Of a DNA stretch of 17,725 bases, positions 12,845 through 17,725 are shown in pieces. The notes beneath the pieces are model-generated. The model was not told the DNA's origin, did no database searches, and saw nothing but the letters and a program-made list of their open reading frames with translations. The DNA comes from Candidatus Moraniibacteriota bacterium (GTDB lineage: Bacteria > Patescibacteriota > Minisyncoccia > Moranbacterales > GCA-2747515): positions 3,343 to 21,067 of the forward strand of contig JAOZNB010000008.1 of NCBI GenBank assembly GCA_029933995.1. The letters are read 5' to 3'. Each line of letters opens with the position of its first letter. Position 1 is the first letter of the stretch. Made by a program: the position numbers and the translations under genes.

Positions 12845-12943
12845 ATGCAAAAACAAGTAACAACAAATCAATACCTATATTTTTGGTTTATGAGCTTCTT
12901 CATCAAGAGAGGTCAGTTTGTTTTTGCTCGTAATGTGATATAG
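12845..12943 (+). CDS. 32-codon leader peptide 2 (aromatic core, conserved RGQFVFARNV end)
   Basis: An ATG-started paralogue of the ORF at 12043 with the same 32-codon length. The basic start (QKQV) is followed by an aromatic, hydrophobic stretch at about residues 10-20 (YLYFWFMSFFI), then K, RGQFVFARNV and a final I. The eleven codons from AGA to GTG plus the stop region match copy 1 base for base, wobble positions included, whereas the first twenty codons share little. That contrast points to constraint on the C-terminal peptide, on the RNA, or both. There is no SD. The role as a nascent-chain sensor or arrest peptide is inferred; a small membrane toxin is the alternative. Confidence 0.6.
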   Translation: MQKQVTTNQYLYFWFMSFFIKRGQFVFARNVI

Positions 12944-12972
12944 ACACAAATAATATTGTTAGCAAAAGTAAG

Positions 12973-13000
12973 CCGGTCTCAATGGTGAGATGGGTTTTTT
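12973..13000 (+). terminator. Intrinsic terminator/attenuator 2
   Basis: The same stem as attenuator 1 (CCGGTCTCA 12973-12981 with TGAGATGGG 12986-12994), loop ATGG instead of ATAG, followed by TTTTTT. It lies 30 bases before the 51-aa gene. Confidence 0.8.
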
Positions 13001-13030
13001 GTTTATATTATACAAAATTGGAGATTTAAG

Positions 13031-13186
13031 ATGCCAGAAAAACAAGTTAAAAGAACGGAGATTAAAAAAGTTGAATCTGAGCAGAAGTCTATTGTTCAAA
13101 GCACAAAGAAGGCAAGTCTTGATGACGCTGGCTTTGGACCTGAGCCAAAAGATTTGAAGCAACATAAGATAACTGGTCATTGGTAA
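13031..13186 (+). CDS. 51-aa basic small protein downstream of leader 2
   Basis: A short ORF with SD TTGGAG (13018-13023) seven bases before the ATG. The N-terminal half is charged and likely helical (MPEKQVKRTEIKKVESEQ), followed by a Ser/Thr/Lys linker. The C-terminus, DDAGFGPEPKDLKQHKITGHW, is richer in Gly and Pro and ends in Trp. Its position between attenuator 2 and a 13-bp terminator makes it a complete one-gene unit, which supports that it is real despite its size. No family is recognised. A modified-peptide precursor is conceivable from the helical leader plus Gly/Pro-rich tail, but no modifying enzyme lies nearby. Confidence 0.6.
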   Translation: MPEKQVKRTEIKKVESEQKSIVQSTKKASLDDAGFGPEPKDLKQHKITGHW

Positions 13187-13199
13187 TATAAACATAAAC

Positions 13200-13244
13200 T
13201 TATCATACGAGCACAATGTTGCTCGTATGATAAATAATTTTTTT
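13200..13244 (+). terminator. Strong terminator closing cassette 2
   Basis: TTATCATACGAGC (13200-13212) pairs perfectly over 13 bp with GCTCGTATGATAA (13221-13233), loop ACAATGTT, followed by AATTTTTTT. An in-frame ATG of tyrA at 13227 lies inside the right arm and is therefore unlikely to be the real start. Confidence 0.9.
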
Positions 13245-13253
13245 ATAAAAAAC

Positions 13254-14081
13254 ATGAAACCAAAAATTATATCAATTATAGGAGGTAATGGACAAATGGG
13301 TAAAAAATTTGTTGATGAATTTATAGCTCAGGGATATGATGTGCTTATATCTGATATTGGTACAAATAAAACAAATAAGGATGTTGCAGTAAAAGGTGAT
13401 ATTGTAATTGTGACTGTACCCATCAGAGAAACTCAGCGTGTTATTGAAGAGATTTTGCCAGTGATGAATAAAAAAGCACTACTCACGGATTTTACATCTG
13501 TAAAAGTATTACCAATTGAAAAAATGACAAAAGTAGTGGATAGTGTAACAATTATTGGAGGACATCCATTATTTGGGCCGACAACTAATTTCAAGAATCA
13601 AAATTTTATTATTTGTAGGGAACGAGGTAACTTATATGTTGATTGGTATATTGTTTTTTTGAAATCACTTGGACTTAATGTTTTGGAAATGACAAAGGAG
13701 GAGCATGATAAAAATATGGCAGTTATTCAATGTTTGACACACTTTTCGGCATTGTCACTTGGTTCAACTCTTGAAAAATTGCAATATGATTTAAATGTGG
13801 GAGAATCTATTGCTACACCTGTTTATCTAATGCGATTTTATGGAGTTGGGCGTATTTTGGCACAGGATTCAGCATTATATACAGATATACAAATGTACAA
13901 TCCATTTGCTAGTGATGTTGCAAAAATTTACAAAGAATCGGTTGATGAATTATTTGAGGCTGTGAATTGTTCTAGTGGAAATAAATTTGATGAAATATTT
14001 AAAAAAAGTAAAAAATATTTTGGTGTTGTTGCTACAAGATCTATGAAGGTTACGGATAAATTAATAAAAACATTATCATGA
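13254..14081 (+). CDS. tyrA: Prephenate dehydrogenase
   Basis: Oxidatively decarboxylates prephenate to 4-hydroxyphenylpyruvate, the committed step to tyrosine, using NAD(P). The Rossmann fold opens with IISIIGGNGQMGKKF (GxGxxG-type loop). Further marks are DIVIVTVPIRETQRVIEEI, LLTDFTSVK and GGHPLFGPT (H104 in this numbering), and the helical half contains CLTHFSALSLGSTL. At 275 aa it is a monofunctional TyrA without chorismate mutase or ACT domain. I take the ATG at 13254 (MKPKIISI), because the ATG nine codons earlier lies within the preceding terminator stem. There is no SD; TATAAA ends four bases before the ATG. The stop overlaps the pheA start (ATGA). Confidence 0.9.
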   Translation: MKPKIISIIGGNGQMGKKFVDEFIAQGYDVLISDIGTNKTNKDVAVKGDIVIVTVPIRETQRVIEEILPVMNKKALLTDFTSVKVLPIEKMTKVVDSVTIIGGHPLFGPTTNFKNQNFIICRERGNLYVDWYIVFLKSLGLNVLEMTKEEHDKNMAVIQCLTHFSALSLGSTLEKLQYDLNVGESIATPVYLMRFYGVGRILAQDSALYTDIQMYNPFASDVAKIYKESVDELFEAVNCSSGNKFDEIFKKSKKYFGVVATRSMKVTDKLIKTLS

Positions 14082-14875
14082 TAGAAAAAATTATTACACT
14101 TGGTCCGAAATTTAGTTATTCATATAATGTTGCCTTTTCACATTATAATGATATTGAAATAGAACCAGTAGATACAATAAGTGCAGTATTCGAAAATTTA
14201 TCAGACACTGGACATGGGATAGTTCCTATAGAAAATATGTTGAATGGTTCTGTGCGTGAAACCTTTTTAGCTTTGCAACAAAATGATGTAAGTATTATAA
14301 ATGCTTTTGATTATTCCATAGAACATGTTATAGCGTCGTTGGGAAAAGAATTTACAACCATAATGTCACATGCACAAGCACTAGTGCAGTGTAGTAAATA
14401 TGTAGATGAGATGCGTAAAAAGGGGATAAAAGTGATAGAGTCATCATCAACGTCACGAGCAATGGAGTTAGCTGCAAAAGATAAGACTGTGGCAGCAATA
14501 GGGAGTTTGGATGCTGCAAAATATTATAAGTTGAATGTAGAAAAGAAAAATATTAGTAATAAGGATGAAAATACTACACGTTTTATAGAAATAAGTATTC
14601 AAGAAATAAAGACAAATGGAGAAAAGACATCAGTTATGATCACACCAACGGTAGATAGATCAGGTTTGTTATTTGAGATACTCTCTGTATTTAAAATAAA
14701 AAATTTGAATTTAACAAAGATAGAATCAATTCCAACAGGAGAAAAAATGAATGATTACATTTTCTATATGGATATTGATGGATGTATGGATGATGATAAT
14801 ATGAGAGATGCATTTGATTTCTTAAATACATTTGTAGATGTTACAGTTTTGGGTAGTTATAATATTATTAAATAA
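14078..14875 (+). CDS. pheA: Prephenate dehydratase with ACT domain
   Basis: Converts prephenate to phenylpyruvate, the step before phenylalanine. The catalytic domain shows ITLGPKFSYSYNVAF (family TLGPxGTFS), IVPIENMLNGSVRETF, SHAQALVQCSKYV, AAIGSLDAAKYY and the active-site NTTRF. The ACT domain (from about residue 185) includes DRSGLLFEILSVFKIKNLNLTKIES, where the usual ESRP feedback motif reads ESIP; phenylalanine inhibition may be altered. At 265 aa it is a monofunctional enzyme. It overlaps tyrA by four bases (ATGA), indicating translational coupling, and ilvE-like aminotransferase follows after eight bases. Chorismate mutase and the upstream shikimate genes are not in the window. Confidence 0.9.
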   Translation: MIEKIITLGPKFSYSYNVAFSHYNDIEIEPVDTISAVFENLSDTGHGIVPIENMLNGSVRETFLALQQNDVSIINAFDYSIEHVIASLGKEFTTIMSHAQALVQCSKYVDEMRKKGIKVIESSSTSRAMELAAKDKTVAAIGSLDAAKYYKLNVEKKNISNKDENTTRFIEISIQEIKTNGEKTSVMITPTVDRSGLLFEILSVFKIKNLNLTKIESIPTGEKMNDYIFYMDIDGCMDDDNMRDAFDFLNTFVDVTVLGSYNIIK

Positions 14876-14883
14876 AAATAAGT

Positions 14884-15789
14884 ATGTTTGATAAAAATTT
14901 AATTGTATATTTAAATGGCGAATATTTAAAATTAAAAGATGCTAATATTTCACCAATGACACATGGACTTCATTATGGTACAGGTGTTTTTGAAGGGATT
15001 AGAGCGTACAAAATTAAAAATGGAACAGGTATTTTTAGGTTACAGGAGCATACTGATAGATTATTTTATTCTGCTGATAAATTAGGGTTAGAGATTGGTG
15101 AAACTAAGGATGAAATTAATGAAATTTGTAAAACCTTAATGCAAAAAAATAATTTAGAGTCTGCATATATTAGACCATTAATATTTTTTGATGATTCTTC
15201 ACTTGGTATGAAAATTGGCGTAAATAAAACTAGTGTTTTAATAGCTGCATTTCCATGGCCAAAATATTTAGCAGATGAGGTTAGTGTTAAAATCTCTCCA
15301 TTTACAAGAATATCTGAAAAAAGTACTGTTTGTGATGCAAAAATTTCAGGTCATTATACAAATTCATTTATGGCAACAGCTGATGCAAAGAAAGATAATT
15401 TTGATGAACCTTTATTATTAGATCACCAGGGAGCAGTGGCAGAGGGTTCTGTTGCAAATATATTTTTTGTAAAAGATAAAAAAATAATTACACCACAGAA
15501 AGGAAAAATATTAGCAGGCATTACACGTAATTCTATTATCGAATTAGCACGAGATTTGGAATATGAAATTGTGGAGCGAGAAATTTTCCCAGAGGAGTTG
15601 GGTAATTTTGAGGGTGCATTTTTTACAGGAACAGCTTCTGAAGTAACGCCTATTGCAAAAATTGTATTAGAAGATGGGTCCGAGATTTTATTTGATACAA
15701 AAACTGTAGATGAATTGAAAAACGCATTTACAGATGTAATAAGTGAAAATAGCATTGATCACAGAAAGTGGTTTACTATAATAGTGTAA
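14884..15789 (+). CDS. ilvE: Branched-chain-type class IV aminotransferase
   Basis: PLP enzyme of fold type IV that moves an amino group between glutamate and branched-chain keto acids. The opening block VYLNGEYLKLKDANISPMTHGLHYGTGVFEGIRAY is split here as NGEYLKL, SPMTHGLHYGTGVFEGIR (residues 23-40). The PLP lysine is K153 in AKISGHYTNS and the cofactor glutamate E187 in AVAEGSVANIFFV; GTASEVTPI lies near the end. At 301 aa it is full IlvE length. It is the third gene of the tyrA-pheA operon. Class IV enzymes can be promiscuous, so it may aminate phenylpyruvate and hydroxyphenylpyruvate here; this is inference. It ends two bases from the convergent phosphoesterase gene, with no terminator between. 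Confidence 0.9.
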   Translation: MFDKNLIVYLNGEYLKLKDANISPMTHGLHYGTGVFEGIRAYKIKNGTGIFRLQEHTDRLFYSADKLGLEIGETKDEINEICKTLMQKNNLESAYIRPLIFFDDSSLGMKIGVNKTSVLIAAFPWPKYLADEVSVKISPFTRISEKSTVCDAKISGHYTNSFMATADAKKDNFDEPLLLDHQGAVAEGSVANIFFVKDKKIITPQKGKILAGITRNSIIELARDLEYEIVEREIFPEELGNFEGAFFTGTASEVTPIAKIVLEDGSEILFDTKTVDELKNAFTDVISENSIDHRKWFTIIV

Positions 15790-15791
15790 AT

Positions 15792-16289
15792 TTATTTTAT
15801 AACAAACTCAACATTATTATTTTTTGTATCAAAAATTGCAAATGATATTTCATCGTTTGGATATATTGCAAGCTTTCCAGGATTTATTATTGGAATATTA
15901 CCTATGAGTTCATCTCTCATATGATGTGTGTGTCCATGAAATACTGCATCATAATCAAGACTTTTTGCCGCATTTTCAGCTAGGTCGGGAAAGTGTGTTA
16001 TGAAATATTTTTTATCGTCAAGCTCAATTGTCTGAAAAACATTATTAGCAAATATTATGTTTTTATTTTCATTATTCGAAGCTCGGAGCATGGATTGTTT
16101 ATCTCCATCACAATTTCCCCATACAGCATTAATTGGTATATTATCAACTTGTAACCTTTCAGCTGTATAAGAAGATGTATAATCACCAAGTGCAAAGATG
16201 TGAGATATGTCATTTTCTTTTATTTGAGATAATGCCCAGTTTAGATTTTCGATTTGATCATGAATATCAGATATAATTGCTATTTTCAT
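15792..16289 (-). CDS. YfcE/MJ0936-type metallophosphoesterase
   Basis: Small calcineurin-fold phosphodiesterase of the YfcE group. Two-metal ligands are all present: D8 and H10 (IISDIHD), D36 (LGDYTS), N59 with D61 (WGNCDGD), H99 (ITHFPD) and H120/H122 (FHGHTHHMRDE), with INPGKLAIYPN near the end. At 165 aa it matches the family. Natural substrates of the group are largely unknown; members cut phosphodiesters such as bis-pNPP. It follows the minus-strand aminotransferase after eight bases and is probably co-transcribed with it. There is no SD-like site in the gap. Its role in amino-acid metabolism, if any, is unknown. Confidence 0.88.
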   Translation of the reverse strand: MKIAIISDIHDQIENLNWALSQIKENDISHIFALGDYTSSYTAERLQVDNIPINAVWGNCDGDKQSMLRASNNENKNIIFANNVFQTIELDDKKYFITHFPDLAENAAKSLDYDAVFHGHTHHMRDELIGNIPIINPGKLAIYPNDEISFAIFDTKNNNVEFVIK

Positions 16290-16297
16290 TTTTATTG

Positions 16298-17134
16298 TTA
16301 ATAGTTATTAAAATATTGATTGTACAGTTCTGAGATTTCTTTTGTTAACATACCAGGCTTTCCATTTCCAATCTTTGTTGTATCAATTTTTGTAATGGGG
16401 AGTATATGTTTTGCAGATCCTGTTAAAAATACTTCATCAGCAGATAACAATTGAGCTTTGGTGATTTTTTGTTCACTAATTGAAATATTATTTTTTTTAG
16501 CAATTTCAATTACTAATTTTCGTGTAATTCCAGGCAGGATTCCATCTTTGGGTGTCAGGAGTTTATTATTTTTTACAATAAAGATGTTGCTTGTAGTGCA
16601 TTCTAAAATAGTATTTTTATTTGTGTATAATATTTCTATAGCACCTTGACGGTTTTTTTCTTTCTGTTGTTTGATAGCTTCAATATAATTAGTTGTTTTA
16701 CTGACATGATTGTCACGTGCAAACTCGTGAGTAATTATTTTGGCACCATCTGTATATATTCTTTTTGTGGGTAGTAATTTATCTATATTATGTATAAGTA
16801 TATAGAACGTTGGTTTTTTTGGTACTGTTATATCATTTTCACTAATACCTGCTGTGAGAACTGTGCGAATTGCAGAATTTTTGTAATTATTTTTTTTAAG
16901 AAGTTTATCAAGTAAGACTATATACTCTTTTTTTGAAATAGGTAGCCTCATGTCTAAATGAGAAGCACTGTTCTTTAGACGCAACCAATGATCGTTTATT
17001 AGAAAAGGCTTGTCGTTTGCTGTACACATAAAATCAAAAACACCATAGCCACGTAGTATACCAAGGTCATGAGGACTAATACAAGCATTTTTTTCGTCAG
17101 TTATTTTTCCATTGATATAGCAATATTTTTTCAT
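16298..17134 (-). CDS. Class IV aminotransferase (D-alanine transaminase/BCAT-like)
   Basis: Second fold-type IV PLP enzyme in the region, only distantly like the one at 14884. The N-terminal block is YINGKITDEKNACISPHDLGILRGYGVFDF. The PLP lysine is K146 in HVSKTTNYIEAI and the glutamate E178 in ILECTTSNIFIV; LPGITRKLVIEIAKK and FLTGSAKHILPI follow. At 278 aa it fits D-amino-acid transaminase or aminodeoxychorismate lyase sizes; the wording is nearest Dat/IlvE-like enzymes. It could make D-amino acids for peptidoglycan or serve the neighbouring aromatic pathway; the sequence alone does not decide. It is the first gene of a minus-strand pair, with a good promoter and no SD. Confidence 0.85.
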   Translation of the reverse strand: MKKYCYINGKITDEKNACISPHDLGILRGYGVFDFMCTANDKPFLINDHWLRLKNSASHLDMRLPISKKEYIVLLDKLLKKNNYKNSAIRTVLTAGISENDITVPKKPTFYILIHNIDKLLPTKRIYTDGAKIITHEFARDNHVSKTTNYIEAIKQQKEKNRQGAIEILYTNKNTILECTTSNIFIVKNNKLLTPKDGILPGITRKLVIEIAKKNNISISEQKITKAQLLSADEVFLTGSAKHILPITKIDTTKIGNGKPGMLTKEISELYNQYFNNY

Positions 17135-17165
17135 ATATTTTCTTTAACTATTTAAAGGAATCTTT

Positions 17166-17194
17166 ATTATATAGCTATTAGTAGTGTTGTGCAA
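17166..17194 (-). promoter_or_regulatory. Promoter of the minus-strand aminotransferase operon
   Basis: Read on the minus strand: TTGCAC (17194-17189), a 17-base spacer, TATAAT (17171-17166). The leader would be about 25 bases. The -35 box lies only 12 bases from the first palindromic repeat at 17207. Confidence 0.65.
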
Positions 17195-17206
17195 TAGTAT
17201 AAATAT

Positions 17207-17339
17207 CGTCTTTGCGAACAAGGTGTGGCATGTTGTGTGTTAAGTGAAGCAATCTCTGACAGTAATCAATAATCTAATATATAGTCTTGTAATATTCTGA
17301 CAGAGATTGCCACGTCGCTAAACGCTCCTCGCAAAGACG
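17207..17339. repeat. Palindromic interspersed repeat, copy A (complete)
   Basis: Ends are inverted: CGTCTTTGCGA (17207-17217) and TCGCAAAGACG (to 17339). An inner inverted pair is GCAATCTCTGACAG (17249-17262) with CTGACAGAGATTGC (17297-17310), 13 of 14 matching. No ORF is present. The core words (TTTGCGA, GAAGCAATCTC, CGTCGCTAAACGCTCCTCGCAAAGAC) resemble palindromic repeats common in many unrelated bacterial genomes. It is probably a REP/MITE-like non-autonomous element. Confidence 0.75.
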
Positions 17340-17344
17340 GTAAA

Positions 17345-17409
17345 GAGATTATTTCCTCCTTCGCTAAGGCTACGGCAGGACACAGTCGTCGTACCTCCTC
17401 GCAAAGACG
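17345..17409. repeat. Palindromic repeat, partial right arm
   Basis: GAGATT at the left and CCTCGCAAAGACG at the right are the right-arm words of copy A, with a diverged middle (TCCTTCGCTAAGGCTACGG). It lies between copies A and B and has no matching left arm of its own. Confidence 0.6.
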
Positions 17410-17421
17410 TGCACATGCTAG

Positions 17422-17552
17422 TGTCTTTGCGAACAAGAAGTGATATTTTGTGTGTTCAGTGAAGCAATCTCTTACAGTAGTACGATGATTGTATAGTTTT
17501 GTAATATTCTCACAGAATTTGCTACGTCGCTAAACGCTTCTCGCAAAGACGT
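17422..17552. repeat. Palindromic interspersed repeat, copy B
   Basis: Same layout as copy A: GTCTTTGCGAACAAG at the left, GAAGCAATCTCTTACAG, a spacer ending TTTTGTAATATTCT as in copy A, then a right arm ending TAAACGCTTCTCGCAAAGACG. The right inner arm (CAGAATTTGCTACGTCGC) is more diverged than in copy A. Confidence 0.7.
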
Positions 17553-17563
17553 GGAATATATAA

Positions 17564-17633
17564 TGTCTTTGCGAACAAGAAGTGTCATGTCGTGTGTTCA
17601 GTGAAGCAATCTCGGATAGTAATCAATAATCTA
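17564..17633. repeat. Palindromic repeat, truncated copy C
   Basis: The left arm only: TGTCTTTGCGAACAAGAAG, GTGAAGCAATCTCGGATAG and then the spacer words GTAATCAATAATCTAATA shared with copy A. After about 17633 the similarity stops, and the rest of the window (17634-17725) shows nothing I can assign. Confidence 0.65.
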
Positions 17634-17725
17634 ATAGTATTATAATAATTTTAATAAGATAAAGATAAATTTTTTCTTTATTTTTTGTTGTTTGCATGGT
17701 ATGGTTGATTTAATAGATAATAGTT

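Larger units (their letters stand above)
12821..13000 (+). promoter_or_regulatory. Leader RNA 2: putative peptide-dependent attenuator
   Basis: Second copy of the leader element. From AGAGAGGTCAG (12906) to the end of the T-run it repeats leader 1 almost exactly, including hairpin P1 (TTTTGCT 12922-12928 with AGCAAAA 12961-12967) and terminator P2 (12973-12994). Only a few bases between stop and P1's right arm differ, with a four-base length change. The upstream ORF half is diverged. It precedes the 51-aa gene at 13031. Confidence 0.6.

Noticed and set aside
12022..13000. T-box or other known riboswitch
   Set aside because: No T-box sequence (UGGNACCGCG type) or specifier-stem landmarks; the conserved part coincides with codons of the 32-codon ORF.
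12959..13255. 98-aa minus-strand ORF across the second leader and the 51-aa gene
   Set aside because: It runs antisense through a terminator, an SD-preceded ORF and another terminator, and has no SD or promoter; it is a shadow of the plus-strand features.
1340..14084. UGA read as glycine (code 25), suggested by UGA soon followed by UAG after tyrA, the 16-codon ORF and the transposase
   Set aside because: No long gene contains an in-frame UGA, and all glycines in conserved motifs use GGN. UGA is simply a rare stop here.
17207..17633. CRISPR array
   Set aside because: Repeat units are 60-130 bp, palindromic, few and degenerate, with shared rather than unique spacers; no cas gene is present.

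Overview
The window is AT-rich DNA, apparently from a Candidate Phyla Radiation (Patescibacteria) bacterium, probably of the Parcubacteria group. This is an inference from compact gene packing, near-absence of Shine-Dalgarno (SD) sites before housekeeping genes, -10 boxes placed directly against start codons, a double-length ThyX, a short GyrB and a four-helix membrane protein of a type common in these genomes. No 16S gene or ribosomal protein is present to settle it. UGA behaves as a stop: the long genes contain no in-frame UGA, so the UGA-glycine code of Gracilibacteria/Absconditabacteria does not apply.

Layout. 1-1322: MacB-type ABC permease. 1332-2469: an IS30-family insertion sequence with recognisable terminal inverted repeats and a transposase split by a +1 frame change. 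2470-2975: a gene-poor stretch with two convergent small transcription units. The plus-strand unit carries a strong SD, a 16-codon ORF and a terminator. The minus-strand unit is a structured RNA with a near-consensus promoter and a terminal closing stem. 3039-7479: four-helix membrane protein, gyrB, an unknown protein and secY. 7560-10576: acylphosphatase, an RBBP9-like hydrolase, thymidylate kinase and ThyX; the last two make dTTP precursors. 10653-11927 (minus): secreted coiled-coil/M23 peptidase of EnvC type.

12000-13240 is the most unusual part. Two cassettes each have a consensus promoter (TTGACA-16-TATAAT), a 32-codon leader ORF, a conserved hairpin, an intrinsic terminator and then small SD-preceded genes. 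The two leader peptides have the same length and different hydrophobic cores but share the C-terminal residues RGQFVFARNV. This resembles attenuation by a nascent-chain arrest peptide of SecM/MifM type. Three small proteins (101, 55 and 51 aa), none of a family I recognise, sit downstream. Two of these leader and small genes plus the two other short genes were found by reading the sequence directly.

13254-17134: amino-acid metabolism. tyrA, pheA and a branched-chain-type class IV aminotransferase run as one operon. They converge on a minus-strand pair encoding a second class IV aminotransferase and a YfcE-type phosphoesterase. Together they can take prephenate to tyrosine and phenylalanine if one of the aminotransferases accepts aromatic keto acids. 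17207-17633: four full or partial copies of a palindromic interspersed repeat; the last ~90 bases show nothing recognisable.
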